A stretch of 64,000 bases of DNA from Microbacterium sp. W4I4 (GCF_030816235.1 NZ_JAUSXT010000001.1:868001-932000); one strand, 5' to 3'; positions 55,139 to 64,000 are shown, counted from the first letter of the stretch. The notes: generated by a model from the sequence alone, not told the origin. Numbers and translations: made by a program.

Positions 55139-55597
55139 TCAGTGGACCGGCAGTCCGTATCGTGCAGGCGCGTGGATGGCCGTGGGAGCGACGCCGTGAT
55201 GCTCGGTGAGGTGATCGACGATGTCGGCGGTGCTGATGAAGCAGCCGAGCAGCGTGGCCTCGGTGCGCAGGGTCGCCTCGGACCCGTCGCACAGCATCTC
55301 GTCGGCCCAGGCCGTGGCTGCGCGGGTGAGGATCTCACCGGTCGCGCGGCGGACTCCTCCACGCGTGCGCACCAGCCAGGTGACCGTCATCCGCGGCGGG
55401 ACCTCGACGACTCCGACGGCGTCCGCGTCGGGCACCTCGATGAAGACCCGGCCGACGGCGCACAGCGGAAGGGTGGCGAGCACCAGCTCCAGCTCGGCGA
55501 GAGAATTCTCATCCGCGGTGACGAGGTGCTGCACCAGAGGTCGGCGGGACGCCCTGCGTGCGGCGCGTGTGCCGGCGGCGGTCTCGACGATGCTCAT
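55139..55597 (-). CDS. Stand-alone SIP-domain (siderophore-interacting) protein
   Basis: A 152-residue protein equal to the C-terminal NAD(P)-binding half of siderophore-interacting ferric reductases: HLVTADENSLAELELVLATLP, GRVFIEVPDADAVGVVEVPPRMTVTWLVR and ADEMLCDGSEATLRTEATLLGCF. The N-terminal FAD domain of full SIP proteins (about 270 residues) is absent. It may supply reducing power or bind a siderophore complex with a separate partner. An iron box of the DtxR/IdeR type overlaps its promoter, which supports a role in iron uptake. Confidence 0.85.
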   Translation of the reverse strand: MSIVETAAGTRAARRASRRPLVQHLVTADENSLAELELVLATLPLCAVGRVFIEVPDADAVGVVEVPPRMTVTWLVRTRGGVRRATGEILTRAATAWADEMLCDGSEATLRTEATLLGCFISTADIVDHLTEHHGVAPTAIHAPARYGLPVH

Positions 55598-55606
55598 GAT
55601 GCATCG

Positions 55607-55612
55607 ATCATA
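55607..55612 (-). promoter_or_regulatory. -10 element of the SIP-domain gene
   Basis: TATGAT on the minus strand, 9 bases before the ATG at 55597, close to the best -10 consensus in the window. Confidence 0.55.
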
Positions 55613-55621
55613 TCACCGAAG

Positions 55622-55640
55622 GAAGGGTTGCCTTACCTTC
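55622..55640 (-). promoter_or_regulatory. DtxR/IdeR-type iron box
   Basis: The plus strand reads GAAGGGTTGCCTTACCTTC. Against the consensus TTAGGTTAGCCTAACCTAA, 13 of 19 positions match, including the central GCCT and the ACCT half-site. It overlaps the -35 region of the SIP gene, where bound repressor would block transcription when iron is plentiful. Confidence 0.75.
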
Positions 55641-55656
55641 CCTGTCGGCTGAGAGC

Positions 55657-56361
55657 TCAGTCGATGAGGGCGTTCCGCAGCGCGTCCAGTTCGGCATCCG
55701 TCAGTCCGGCGCCCTGAAGATACGCAGCCGCCGAGCCGTGCCGCTGATCGATGTCCGCCAGCAGCGCCGCCATCACGGGCGCAGGCGATTCGGTCGCCAG
55801 CTGTATCGCATTGCGCGCGTCGGGCATGTTGGCCCGGAAGTAGGCGATGATCGCCCGATTCCGCTCCGCAGGCAGCTGCGATGCGGTCAATGCATAGTCG
55901 GCGATCACCGCATCGCGATCGGCCCCGATCGCGCTCAGCGCGAGAGCGACCGTGACGCCCGTGCGGTCCTTGCCCACCGTGCAGTGCACGAGCGTCGGCT
56001 CCCCCGACGCGATCACGCGCACCGCCTCCACCAGTCGCGAGGCGCTGTCGTCGACGAGATGCCGGTACATCCGCTCCAGATCCATGTCCTGCTCGAAGAA
56101 GGAGCCGACGGATCCCAGGAACAGCGGGATGTGCGTGGTCGCCACCGACCGCAGTGCGGACGGCTCAGCGCGTACTTCGGTCTCGTCGCGCAGATCCACG
56201 ACCCGCTGCACGCGCTCTTCGAGCGCGGACGCGCCCGCAGGAGTCAACCGCGCGAGCTGACCCGATCGCAGCAGCGCACCGTGGCGCACGCGCGCGGTTC
56301 CGACGGGAATGCCGCCGACATCTCTCAGGTTGCTCACTCCGGGGATGTCGAGAATCGTCAC
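55657..56361 (-). CDS. Tyrosine/dual-specificity protein phosphatase
   Basis: A 234-residue protein of the bacterial tyrosine phosphatase (PtpB/IphP-like) family. The signature loop HCTVGKDRTG holds the nucleophile Cys127 and Arg133. The N-terminal NLRDVGGIPVGTARVRHGALLRSGQL is typical. It hydrolyses phosphotyrosine or phosphoinositides; no signal peptide is visible. The GTG start has a TAGGCT hexamer exactly 6 bases before it. It lies downstream of no operon partner; the SIP gene's promoter region begins past its stop. Confidence 0.9.
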   Translation of the reverse strand: MTILDIPGVSNLRDVGGIPVGTARVRHGALLRSGQLARLTPAGASALEERVQRVVDLRDETEVRAEPSALRSVATTHIPLFLGSVGSFFEQDMDLERMYRHLVDDSASRLVEAVRVIASGEPTLVHCTVGKDRTGVTVALALSAIGADRDAVIADYALTASQLPAERNRAIIAYFRANMPDARNAIQLATESPAPVMAALLADIDQRHGSAAAYLQGAGLTDAELDALRNALID

Positions 56362-56519
56362 CCCTCCAGCCTAGGACGAGAAGGCGACCGTGCCAGCCGA
56401 ACAAGAAATGCAGATAGACAAGCGTTGGCAGAAACCGCCAGACCTTCTGCTCATTTAATACGCGGATTACTTCACTTAATGATCCGAGATTTCCTGTGAA
56501 CCCCATCCGATAGCAGAAT
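56362..56519. other. AT-rich divergent intergenic region
   Basis: 158 bp between the divergent phosphatase and hydrolase genes. It is much richer in A and T than its surroundings (for example around 56450-56490, TCATTTAATACGCGG and CACTTAATGATCC). No gene is seen. It may hold the promoter and control sites of the hydrolase/ABC transporter group. Confidence 0.5.
56368..56373 (-). promoter_or_regulatory. -10 element of a leaderless promoter (tyrosine phosphatase)
   Basis: TAGGCT on the minus strand with 6 bases to the GTG at 56361. Confidence 0.6.
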
Positions 56520-57434
56520 ATGGCCGTGGCACAAGACACCAGCGAGTTCCGCTACCTGCCCGCGCAGGCCCAGAGGTTCGGCATCCCCGTCCCCTCCGCC
56601 CGACGCATCGCGCTGGCTCTTCCCGACGGACGCTCGCTCAGCGCCCTGCACTTCGGCGACGGCGCACCCGAGGTGACCCTGCTGCACGGTGCAGGTCTGA
56701 ACGCCCACACGTGGGATTCCGTTGCCCTGCTGCTCGGTCGCCCGGCTCTGATGATCGACCTCGCCGGGCACGGCGACTCCTCCTGGCGTGCCGATCTCGA
56801 CTACTCCCCTGCAGCTCTCGCCGGCGATGTCGTCGCCGCGATCGAGGAGTGGACGGACGAACCGCAGGTGCTGATCGGGCACTCGCTCGGCGGTCTCACC
56901 GCGACCGTGGTGGCGGCACGCCATCCGGAACTGGTCGCCGAACTGATCCTCGTCGACATCGTGCCCGGTCTGGACACCGACGCCGCGCCCGCCGTGCTGC
57001 GCGAGTTCTATCAGGTGACGGAGTTCGACTCCCGCGACGACGTCGTCGCCCGCGCCGAGAAGTTCGGCTTCGGCGGCGCGCGCGAGGACACCGAGCGCGG
57101 AGTCTTCTTCAACACACGCGTGCGCGAGGACGGCCGCATCGAGTGGAAGCACCACTTCGCCCAGATCATCGGCCACGCCTTCGACGCGTTGAACGCCGCG
57201 AAGCGAGCATCCACCGCTGCGGACCTGTGGTCGGACATCACCGGGGTGACCGCTCCCCTCACGCTCGTCCGCGGCTCGCACGGGTTCCTTCAGGATGCCG
57301 ACGTCGCGGAGTTCTCCCGGCAGGTGCCCTCGGCGACCGTCACCACCGTCGACGCCGGCCACAACATCCAGGAGACCGACCCGGCCTCGCTGGCATCCCT
57401 CGCAGCCGATGCACTGAGCCGCACCTCCCGCTGA
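56520..57434 (+). CDS. Alpha/beta hydrolase
   Basis: A 304-residue alpha/beta-hydrolase fold protein. The oxyanion loop LLHGAGLNAHTWD, the nucleophile Ser122 in IGHSLGGLTA and the His in DAGHNIQETDP are visible, with a lid region between. Esters, lactones or amides are possible substrates. It is not secreted. It starts the plus-strand run that continues with a peptide-type ABC transporter 64 bp later; it may act on an imported compound, which is inference. A GTG two codons in is an alternative start. Confidence 0.88.
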   Translation: MAVAQDTSEFRYLPAQAQRFGIPVPSARRIALALPDGRSLSALHFGDGAPEVTLLHGAGLNAHTWDSVALLLGRPALMIDLAGHGDSSWRADLDYSPAALAGDVVAAIEEWTDEPQVLIGHSLGGLTATVVAARHPELVAELILVDIVPGLDTDAAPAVLREFYQVTEFDSRDDVVARAEKFGFGGAREDTERGVFFNTRVREDGRIEWKHHFAQIIGHAFDALNAAKRASTAADLWSDITGVTAPLTLVRGSHGFLQDADVAEFSRQVPSATVTTVDAGHNIQETDPASLASLAADALSRTSR

Positions 57435-57498
57435 CCGCAACTCGAACTGACCCCTCCACCGCTGACCCGAGTGGGATCCATCTCCGAGAGGACACGAC

Positions 57499-59028
57499 GT
57501 GTCTACTTCAACAACCGCACGCCGATCAGCCCGTCTGGCCGCGATCGGGCTCCTCGCCGTCGGCGCTCTCGTGCTGAGCGCCTGCGGCGGCTCGCCGGAG
57601 CCTGTCTCGACGTCGCCCGGCAAAGCCGACCCGAACGCGGACCTCACGGTCGGCCTGGTACTCGAGCCGACCAACCTCGACATCCGCCACACCAGCGGTG
57701 CCGCGCTCGAGCAGGTCCTCGTCGACAACATCTATGAGGGTCTGGTCACGCGCACGCAGGACAACAAGGTCGAGGACCGCCTGGCCGCGTCTCACGAGAT
57801 CTCCCCCGACGGGCTCACCTACACGTTCACGCTCAACGACGGCATCAGCTTCCACGACGGTACCGCGCTCACCTCGGCCGACGTCGTCGCCTCGTACCAG
57901 ACCGTGAAGACGGATGCCAGCGTGCAGGGCAACACCGAGTTCGCCGGCGTCGCCGCCATCAGCGCACCCGACGCCGAGACCGTGCAGATCACGCTGACCA
58001 AGCCGGACCAGAACTTCCTGTTCAACCTGACCGGCCCGGCGGGACTCGTCTTCAAGACCGGCGACAAGACCGACCTGAAGACCGCCGAGAACGGCACAGG
58101 GCCGTTCACCCTGCAGCGCTGGGCCAAGGGCAGCTCGATCGCCTTCACCCGCTACGACGAGTACTGGGGCAAGAAGGCGCAGCTCGCGCAGGTGACCTTC
58201 CAGTACATCCCCGACTTCACCGCCGGGGTCAACGCCGCTCTCGACGGCTCGATCGACGTCCTCACCGCTGTGGACCCGAACCTCGTCTCGCAGCTGAAGG
58301 ACTCCGGTGACTTCGCGATCACCACCGGGCGCACCACCGACAAGGCGACCCTCGCGTTCAACAACGCCAAGGCTCCGCTGAACGACGCGCGCGTGCGCAA
58401 GGCGCTGCGTCTGGCGATCGACCACGAGGCGCTGGTCGAGGCCGTGGGTGCGGGCGAGACGCTGTACGGACCGATCCCCTCGCTGGACCCCGGCTACGAG
58501 GATCTGTCCGAGCTCGTCCCCTTCGACCCGGCCGAGGCGAAGAAGCTGCTCAAGGAAGCCGGGCAGGAGAAGCTCGACCTGACCCTCACCATCCCGTCCT
58601 TCTACGGGACCACCGTGGCGCAGGTGCTGGTCTCGGACTTCGCGAAGGTCGGCGTCTCCCTCGAGGTGAACCGCGTCGAATTCGCGACCTGGCTCGAGGA
58701 CGTCTACACCAACCACGACTACGAGCTCAGCTTCGTGCTGCACGTCGAGCCCCGCGACTTCGGCAACTGGGCGAACCCGGACTACTACTTCGGCTACGAC
58801 AACCCCGAGGTGCAGGACCTGTATGCGCAGTCGCAGGCCGAGCTGGACCCCGCGAAGTCGGCGGACCTGCTCAAGCAGGCCGCACGCATCGTGTCCGAGG
58901 ACGACGCCGCCGACTGGCTGTACAACGGCGCCACGCTGACCGCGCACATTCCGGGCGTCTCCGGGTTCCCGAAGGACTCGATCAACTCGCGCATCGACCT
59001 CTCCGGCGTCACCAAGACCGCCGACTGA
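57499..59028 (+). CDS. Peptide/nickel-type ABC transporter solute-binding lipoprotein (SBP family 5)
   Basis: A 509-residue lipoprotein. The signal ends in a lipobox (VLSAC). The mature part follows the family 5 pattern: VEDRLAASHEISPDGLTYTFTLNDGISFHDGTALTSADVVASY, then AENGTGPFTLQRW and LRLAIDHEALVEAV. These proteins bind peptides, nickel chelates or other small molecules outside the cell. The GTG start at 57499 has AGAGGACAC upstream. Four more genes for permeases and ATPases follow closely, making a complete importer. Confidence 0.93.
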   Translation: MSTSTTARRSARLAAIGLLAVGALVLSACGGSPEPVSTSPGKADPNADLTVGLVLEPTNLDIRHTSGAALEQVLVDNIYEGLVTRTQDNKVEDRLAASHEISPDGLTYTFTLNDGISFHDGTALTSADVVASYQTVKTDASVQGNTEFAGVAAISAPDAETVQITLTKPDQNFLFNLTGPAGLVFKTGDKTDLKTAENGTGPFTLQRWAKGSSIAFTRYDEYWGKKAQLAQVTFQYIPDFTAGVNAALDGSIDVLTAVDPNLVSQLKDSGDFAITTGRTTDKATLAFNNAKAPLNDARVRKALRLAIDHEALVEAVGAGETLYGPIPSLDPGYEDLSELVPFDPAEAKKLLKEAGQEKLDLTLTIPSFYGTTVAQVLVSDFAKVGVSLEVNRVEFATWLEDVYTNHDYELSFVLHVEPRDFGNWANPDYYFGYDNPEVQDLYAQSQAELDPAKSADLLKQAARIVSEDDAADWLYNGATLTAHIPGVSGFPKDSINSRIDLSGVTKTAD

Positions 59029-59031
59029 CGC

Positions 59032-59985
59032 ATGCTCCGATACGCGCTCACACGGGGGGCCCTGCTGATCGCAGGGCTCCTCGTGTCGAGCGTGATCATC
59101 TTCCTCACACTGCGGGTCTTCCCCGGCGACGTCGCACAGCTGATCGCGGGCACCCAGGCCAGTCCGGAGACCGTCGCGGCGCTGCGGGAGTCACTCGGGC
59201 TGAACAAGCCTCTGCCCGTGCAGTACGGAGCCTGGATCGGGGGCATCCTGCACGGCGACCTCGGCACCTCCCAGCTCAGCGGCGCCTCGGTCGGCGCCGA
59301 GCTCGTCGAGAAGGCCCGGGTGACGGTGCCGCTGGGCATCATGGCTCTCACGATCGCCCTGCTCATCGCCGTGCCGTTCGGCATCCTGTCCGCGGTGATG
59401 CGCGGACGCTCCGGGGGCACGTCGCTGAACGTGGCCGCGCAGACCATCGCCGCGGTGCCGGTCATCTGGGCCGGGATGATGCTGGTGGTCGTCTTCGCCC
59501 AGTGGCTGGGCTGGCTGCCCGCCCAGGGCTTCCCGCGCACGGGCTGGACCACGCCCCTCAAGGCGTTCGAGTCGCTGCTGCTGCCCGCACTGACCATCGG
59601 GATCGTCGAGGGCGCGATGCTGCTGCGCTTCGTGCGCAGCGCCACGATGCAGGCGGCCGGTCAGGACTTCGTGCGCACGGCCGCGGCCAAGGGGCTGACC
59701 CGCCGTCAGGCACTCATCCGGCATGGCATCCCCGCCGTCGGACTCTCGATCGTGACGGTCCTGGGTCTGCAGGTGGCAGGCATCATCGTCGGCTCGGTCG
59801 TCATCGAACAGCTCTTCACGCTTCCCGGCATCGGGCGGATGCTGGTCGCCGACGTCGGCACGCGCGACCTGGTGAAGGTGCAGAGCGAGCTGCTCGTGCT
59901 CACCGGGTTCGTGCTGGTGATCGGATTCATCGTCGACCTGGTGCACCACACCGTCGACCCGAGACAGCGCGCGGAGGTCGACTGA
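59032..59985 (+). CDS. ABC transporter permease, DppB type
   Basis: A 317-residue permease with six helices. It has the DppB/OppB N-terminal pattern (LRVFPGDVAQLIAGTQASPETVAALRESLGLNKPLPVQY) and the EAA-like loop RTAAAKGLTRRQALIRHGIPAVG. It begins 3 bp after the binding-protein stop, and its stop overlaps the start of the next permease by one base (TGATG). Confidence 0.94.
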   Translation: MLRYALTRGALLIAGLLVSSVIIFLTLRVFPGDVAQLIAGTQASPETVAALRESLGLNKPLPVQYGAWIGGILHGDLGTSQLSGASVGAELVEKARVTVPLGIMALTIALLIAVPFGILSAVMRGRSGGTSLNVAAQTIAAVPVIWAGMMLVVVFAQWLGWLPAQGFPRTGWTTPLKAFESLLLPALTIGIVEGAMLLRFVRSATMQAAGQDFVRTAAAKGLTRRQALIRHGIPAVGLSIVTVLGLQVAGIIVGSVVIEQLFTLPGIGRMLVADVGTRDLVKVQSELLVLTGFVLVIGFIVDLVHHTVDPRQRAEVD

Positions 59986-60854
59986 TGCCCCACTGGCTGC
60001 GCGCACTGCTCTCCTCCGGCCCGGGCCGATTCGGGGTCATCGTGGTGCTGCTGATCGCACTCACCGCGGTGGTGTCGCTGTTCTGGACGCCGTTCGACCC
60101 GATGCTCTCCGACATCCGCGGGCGCTGGGCCGAGCCCGGCTGGCCGCACCTCCTCGGCACCGACGGCACGGGCCGCGACATCCTCAGCCTCGTGATGGCG
60201 GGAGCCCGCACGACGGTGTTCGTCGCGGTGGGCGCCGGCATCGTCGCGACCCTCGTCGGCATCGCGCTGGCCGCGCTCGGCGCGCTGACGGCGCGATGGA
60301 TGCGCGAGACGGTGGCCGTGCTCGTCGACATCCTGATCGCGTTCCCCGTGCTGATGATCGCCATGATGATCTCGGCTGTGTGGGGCGGGTCGCTCTGGGT
60401 CGTGGTGTTCTCGGTGGGGATCGGCTTCGGCGTCAGCATCGCGCGCGTCACACGCCCCGAGCTGCGCCGCGTTCAGCAGAGCGATTTCGTCGTCGCCGGA
60501 CGCGCGAACGGACTGACGACAGGACAGAACCTCGTGCGGCACCTGCTGCCGAACGTCGCACCGGTCTTCATCGTGCAGCTGTCCTGGTCGATGGCGGTCG
60601 CGGTGCTCGCCGAGGCCGGCCTGTCCTACCTCGGCTTCGGCGCCACCCTCACGGAGGCCTCCTGGGGAACGCTGCTCGCCGACCTGCAGCGCTACATCGG
60701 CGTGCACCCGCTGACCGTCGTCTGGCCCGGTCTGGCGATCACCATCACCGTGCTCGGTCTGAACCTGCTCGGCGACGCGCTGCGCGAGGCGACCGACCCC
60801 ACTCTGTCCCGCCACGGCACGGCGGAGATCCACGAGCCGGTGGTGGTCGCATGA
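59985..60854 (+). CDS. ABC transporter permease, DppC type
   Basis: A 289-residue permease. The N-terminal helix is followed by LLGTDGTGRDILSLVMAGARTTVFVAVGAG, the DppC hallmark. The coupling loop is VVAGRANGLTTGQNLVRHLLPNVAPV. It pairs with the preceding permease. The start overlaps the previous stop (TGATG) and its end overlaps the first ATPase gene (ATGA). Confidence 0.94.
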   Translation: MPHWLRALLSSGPGRFGVIVVLLIALTAVVSLFWTPFDPMLSDIRGRWAEPGWPHLLGTDGTGRDILSLVMAGARTTVFVAVGAGIVATLVGIALAALGALTARWMRETVAVLVDILIAFPVLMIAMMISAVWGGSLWVVVFSVGIGFGVSIARVTRPELRRVQQSDFVVAGRANGLTTGQNLVRHLLPNVAPVFIVQLSWSMAVAVLAEAGLSYLGFGATLTEASWGTLLADLQRYIGVHPLTVVWPGLAITITVLGLNLLGDALREATDPTLSRHGTAEIHEPVVVA

Positions 60855-61651
60855 GTCTCGAGGTGCAGGATCTGGTCGTCGAGATCGACGGCAGGCGCGT
60901 GATCGACGGCATCTCGTTCAGGGTCGAGGACGGTCAGCGATTCGGCCTGATCGGCGAGTCCGGCTCGGGAAAATCGCTGACGGCCCTCGCGGTGCTCGGG
61001 CTGCTGCCCGAGGGCGCCACGGCAAGCGGCAGCATCCGCTGGCACGGCACCGAACTGATCGGCATGCCCGACCGGGAACTGGCGAAGCTGCGCGGCGACG
61101 ACATCGGCATGGTCTTCCAGGAGCCGCGCACGGCACTGAACCCGATCCGCACCGTGGGCCGTCAGATCGCCGAATCAGTGCGCATCCACGAGCGAATCAG
61201 TCGACGCGAAGCACGCGAACGGGCGATCGTCGAGGCCGCACGGGTGAACCTGCCCGATCCCGAGACCATCATCGACCGCTACCCGCATCAGCTCTCCGGC
61301 GGGCAGCGGCAGCGCGTCGCGATCGCGATGGCGCTCGCGTGCCGGCCCAAGCTGCTGATCGCCGACGAGCCCACCACGGCGCTGGATGTCACCATCCAGG
61401 CCGAGATCCTGGGGCTCCTGCTGGGGCTCGTCGAGGAGCAGGGCATGTCACTGGTGTTCATCACCCATGACCTCGCCGTGCTGTCGCAGATCGCCACCCA
61501 TGCGGCAGTGCTCGAGCACGGACGCGTCATCGAGCAGGCGCCCGTGCCGACGCTGCTCAGCACACCGTCCTCTCCCGTGACGCAGGCGCTGCTGCGCGAT
61601 GCGACGGCGACCCTGTGGCGGCCGTCCGGACACGACGGAGGTGCGGCATGA
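60851..61651 (+). CDS. ABC transporter ATP-binding protein, DppD type
   Basis: A 266-residue ATPase. Walker A GESGSGKS, signature [15 protein letters not shown] and Walker [13 protein letters not shown] are intact. Compared with DppD (about 330 residues) the C-terminal part that carries the Cys-rich iron-sulfur region in some members is missing. The start is ATG 60851, overlapping the permease stop (ATGA). Confidence 0.94.
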   Translation: MSLEVQDLVVEIDGRRVIDGISFRVEDGQRFGLIGESGSGKSLTALAVLGLLPEGATASGSIRWHGTELIGMPDRELAKLRGDDIGMVFQEPRTALNPIRTVGRQIAESVRIHERISRREARERAIVEAARVNLPDPETIIDRYPHQLSGGQRQRVAIAMALACRPKLLIADEPTTALDVTIQAEILGLLLGLVEEQGMSLVFITHDLAVLSQIATHAAVLEHGRVIEQAPVPTLLSTPSSPVTQALLRDATATLWRPSGHDGGAA

Positions 61652-62442
61652 GCCTGATCGAGGCGGAGAACCTCAGTCGCTCCTTCACCCTGCCCCGCCG
61701 CACGATGTTCGAGCGCCGTCGCTTCAGCACGGCCCTGCACCCGACGGACCTCACGATCGAGGCGGGCGAGTCGCTCGGCCTGATCGGCGAGTCCGGCTCG
61801 GGCAAGTCGACTCTGGTGCGGCTGCTGCTGGGCCTGGATCGCCCCACCACCGGGCGCGTCAGCGTGGATGGCAAGGAAGTGGATGCCGCAGCATCCGCCC
61901 GGTCGCTGCACTGGCTGCGCCGCCAGACGGGGCTCGTCTTCCAGGACCCGTACGCGTCGCTGGATCCGCGCATGACGGCCGGACAGATCATCGCCGAGCC
62001 GCTCTGGGCGCTCGACATCCCGGGTGACCGCAGAGCGCGGGTGCGCGAGGTCCTGAGCCAGGTCGGCCTCGACGCAGACATGGCGGACCGGCATCCGCAC
62101 GAGTTCTCCGGCGGCCAGCGTCAGCGGGTGGCGATCGCCCGCGCGATCGCCCACCGTCCCCGGATCCTCGTCGGCGACGAGCCGCTGTCCGCGCTGGACG
62201 TGACCGTGCGGGCGCAGATCCTGGAGCTCCTGCAGCAGCTGCGGCGGGATGAAGGGCTCACGCTGATCCTCGTCTCGCACGACATCGGCGTGGTGCAGAA
62301 CCTCGCCGACACCGTTGCGGTGATGAAGGACGGCGCGATCGTCGAGCGCGGCAGGACGGATGCCGTGCTGCAGAACCCCACGAAGGACTACACGAAGGCG
62401 CTGCTCGCCGCGATCCCGGTGATCACGCCCCCGACCCTTTGA
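61648..62442 (+). CDS. ABC transporter ATP-binding protein, DppF type
   Basis: A 264-residue ATPase. It has [33 protein letters not shown], Walker [10 protein letters not shown], signature [15 protein letters not shown] and Walker [13 protein letters not shown]. It pairs with the preceding ATPase as a heterodimer. It is the last gene of the importer and overlaps the preceding gene by ATGA. Its 3' end overlaps the convergent GNAT gene by 20 bp, so the pair has no room for a terminator between. Confidence 0.94.
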   Translation: MSLIEAENLSRSFTLPRRTMFERRRFSTALHPTDLTIEAGESLGLIGESGSGKSTLVRLLLGLDRPTTGRVSVDGKEVDAAASARSLHWLRRQTGLVFQDPYASLDPRMTAGQIIAEPLWALDIPGDRRARVREVLSQVGLDADMADRHPHEFSGGQRQRVAIARAIAHRPRILVGDEPLSALDVTVRAQILELLQQLRRDEGLTLILVSHDIGVVQNLADTVAVMKDGAIVERGRTDAVLQNPTKDYTKALLAAIPVITPPTL

Positions 62443-62971
62443 TCGCCGGGTCCCTGAGCCGGTCGAAGGGCAGGCTCTTCTGCAGGAAGAACACGCCCTG
62501 CGACTCGCCGAACTTCTCACCGACGTCGGTGAGCCGGCCCACATCGACGAATCCGGCTTTGCGGTGCAGAGCGATCGACGCATCGGCACCGCGATCGGCG
62601 ATCACCGCGATCACCTGCCGCAGACCCGCGCTGCGGCAGGCGTCGAGGAACTCGGCGAGCAGCGCCCGGCCGATCCCGCGCCCCGCTGCCGACGGTGCCA
62701 GATAGATCGAGTTCTCGATCGTGAAGCGGTACGCCGACTTCGGCGACCAGGGCTGGCCGAGGGCGTAGCCCAGCACGTCACCGGCATCCGTCTCGGCGAC
62801 GAGGAACGGGATGCCGGCAGCGGCGATCTTCGCCGACTTCTGCGCCCAGTCCTCCTCCGTCGATTCGATCTCGTCGTAGGTGACCGTCGAGGTGCGCACG
62901 TAATGGTTGTAGATGTCGCGGATGGCGGGCAGGTCGGCGTCCGCGACCGGGCGCACGCGCAGCGCGCTCAC
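62423..62971 (-). CDS. GNAT N-acetyltransferase, phosphinothricin acetyltransferase-like
   Basis: A 182-residue acetyltransferase. The N-terminus [31 protein letters not shown] and the acetyl-CoA loop [48 protein letters not shown] match the PAT/Bar-like group that acetylates glufosinate-like amines or methionine sulfoximine; the natural substrate is open. The last residues ([13 protein letters not shown]) are encoded by copy B of the GGGTCCCTGAGC repeat, so the tail looks acquired. The GTG start at 62971 overlaps the ung stop (GTGA). Confidence 0.9.
   Translation of the reverse strand: MSALRVRPVADADLPAIRDIYNHYVRTSTVTYDEIESTEEDWAQKSAKIAAAGIPFLVAETDAGDVLGYALGQPWSPKSAYRFTIENSIYLAPSAAGRGIGRALLAEFLDACRSAGLRQVIAVIADRGADASIALHRKAGFVDVGRLTDVGEKFGESQGVFFLQKSLPFDRLRDPAIKGSGA
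62448..62470. repeat. CCCTGAGC(N)nGTCGAAGG repeat, copy B
   Basis: GGGTCCCTGAGCCGGTCGAAGGG lies within the 3' end of the GNAT gene, 6 bp after the stop of the convergent ATPase gene. It shares 20 of 22 bases with the right part of copy A (42640-42661). Confidence 0.75.
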
Positions 62972-63669
62972 TCCTCCCCCTCCACACGCCAGTCGACGGC
63001 GGTGCCGCCCGACGACTCGAGCAGGGCGTTCGCGCGGGAGAACGGACGGGAGCCGAAGAAACCGCGCCGGGCGGACAGCGGCGACGGATGCGCGGACTCG
63101 ATCACCGGCGTGCTGCCGAGCAGGGGCTTCAGCCCTCGAGCATCCGCCCCCCACAGGATCGCGACCAGCGGCCGGTCCCTGGCCACGAGCGTGCGGATCG
63201 CCAGTTCCGTCACCTGCTCCCACCCCCAGCCGCGGTGCGAGGCCGGAACGCCGGGGCGCACGGTGAGGACCCTGTTCAGGAGCAGCACGCCCTGATCGCT
63301 CCACGCGGTCAGGTCGCCGTGCGGTGCTGGCGGGATGCCGAGATCATCCTGGCGCTCGCGGTAGATGTTGCCCAGGCTCCTCGGCAGCGGACGCACATCG
63401 CGCTCGACCGCGAAGGAGAGCCCGATCGGATGACCCGGTGTCGGATACGGATCCTGGCCGGTGATGAGCACGCGCACGTCGTCCAGCGGCCGCTGGAAGG
63501 CGCGGAGCACGTTCGCACCTTCCGGGAGGTAGCCGTGGCCGGACGCCTGCTCGGCGCGCAGGCGGTCTCCGAGTTCGGTGATCAGCGGCTGCAGCGGCGC
63601 GAGCGCGGCAGCCCACCCGTGATCGATCTGCCCCGCATCGGCGAGCTGGGCGAGGGTGTGCGGCGGCAT
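62968..63669 (-). CDS. ung: Uracil-DNA glycosylase (family 1)
   Basis: A 233-residue DNA repair enzyme that removes uracil from DNA. The catalytic motif GQDPYP (71-76, Asp73) and the second motif [21 protein letters not shown] (with His) are intact, as are the uracil-binding [11 protein letters not shown] and WGADA segments. The usual GQDPYH carries Pro instead of His here, as in many actinobacterial enzymes. Its ATG overlaps the SDR stop by one base (TGATG), and its stop overlaps the GNAT start. Confidence 0.95.
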   Translation of the reverse strand: MPPHTLAQLADAGQIDHGWAAALAPLQPLITELGDRLRAEQASGHGYLPEGANVLRAFQRPLDDVRVLITGQDPYPTPGHPIGLSFAVERDVRPLPRSLGNIYRERQDDLGIPPAPHGDLTAWSDQGVLLLNRVLTVRPGVPASHRGWGWEQVTELAIRTLVARDRPLVAILWGADARGLKPLLGSTPVIESAHPSPLSARRGFFGSRPFSRANALLESSGGTAVDWRVEGEE

Positions 63670-64000
63670 CAGTCCACGTCGGTGCGCACGTGCAGCGGCC
63701 CGCGGGCCAGCAGGTGCTGCGCGGACTGCGCGACCGGGCGCATCGTGACGAGGTCGAGGTTGACTCGCCGCGGCGCGTTCAGCGCGTAGGCGATGACATC
63801 CGCCACGTCCTCCGCGAGCAGCGGCTCGTCGACTCCGGCGTAGGTGGCCTCGGCGGCGATGCGGTCGCCGCCCAGACGGTTCAGCGTGAACTCTTCGGTG
63901 TGCACCATGCCCGGTGCGACCTCGACGACGCGGATCGGCTCGCCGTTGAGTTCCTGCCGCAGCACCTTCACGAGCATCGACTCCGCCGCCTTCGCGGCGT
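63669..64000 (-). CDS. Short-chain dehydrogenase/reductase, C-terminal part (partial)
   Basis: The gene runs off the right end of the window. The visible part begins at the residues after the catalytic Tyr-x-x-x-Lys ([17 protein letters not shown]), continues with [23 protein letters not shown], the loop after strand 6, and ends with [32 protein letters not shown], a pattern of the YdfG-like/NADP-dependent SDR group. The catalytic tyrosine itself lies outside. It is translationally coupled to ung. Confidence 0.85.
   Translation of the reverse strand, partial: AAKAAESMLVKVLRQELNGEPIRVVEVAPGMVHTEEFTLNRLGGDRIAAEATYAGVDEPLLAEDVADVIAYALNAPRRVNLDLVTMRPVAQSAQHLLARGPLHVRTDVD

Overview
The window is high-GC actinobacterial chromosome and reads as a member of the Microbacteriaceae, most likely Microbacterium. 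The signs are the protein sequences, the actinobacterial order hom-thrB-rho-prfA and prmC-tsaC-wecA-atpI-atpBEFHAGDC, a Rho with a long disordered insert, and many leaderless promoters. It is almost entirely chromosomal housekeeping and metabolic DNA. I see no prophage, IS element, CRISPR array or rRNA, and only one tRNA. It ends inside genes on both sides: a PhzE/TrpG-type glutamine amidotransferase on the left and a short-chain dehydrogenase on the right.

Layout. 0-7 kb: end of an amidotransferase; a site-2 protease and dxr on the minus strand; between them on the plus strand a frameshifted membrane gene, a YcnI copper protein and a divergent MurE-type ligase; then an FKBP lipoprotein. 7-16 kb: PlsC-type acyltransferase, OsmC, asparaginase, an EccC-like FtsK/SpoIIIE ATPase beside a PP2C phosphatase, aldo/keto reductase, a DUF5684 membrane protein and YaaA. 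16-27 kb: the complete F-type ATP synthase operon with upstream wecA, tsaC and prmC. 26-30 kb: cysK-cysE, a broken DUF559 gene between two copies of a palindromic repeat, then prfA. 30-40 kb: rho, thrB, hom, lysA (aspartate-family biosynthesis), a YihY membrane protein, an LmeA-like protein and argS. 40-46 kb: an amino-sugar module made of an N-acetylglucosamine-kinase-like gene divergent from an RpiR regulator, a SIS-domain protein and an NgcEFG-type ABC transporter. 46-56 kb: SGNH hydrolase, a frameshifted DUF488 gene, DUF2945, tRNA-Arg(CCG), DUF1304, a CPBP-like protein, trmB, DUF3097, a TPM protein plus PspA envelope pair, an arginase-like gene coupled to an HEAVH protein, an iron-box-controlled SIP-domain gene and a tyrosine phosphatase. 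56-64 kb: alpha/beta hydrolase, a five-gene peptide-type ABC transporter, a GNAT acetyltransferase, ung and a partial SDR.

What stands out: (i) a palindromic intergenic repeat (outer arm CCCGTCTATATGGCG) in three copies, two of them bracketing a DUF559 pseudogene and all beside interrupted operons; (ii) a -10 hexamer TANNNT exactly 6-7 bp before the start codon of at least ten genes; (iii) four single-base frameshifts in three genes, all in or beside short runs of G or C, so either recent decay or sequencing error; (iv) a well-formed DtxR/IdeR-type box in front of the stand-alone SIP gene.
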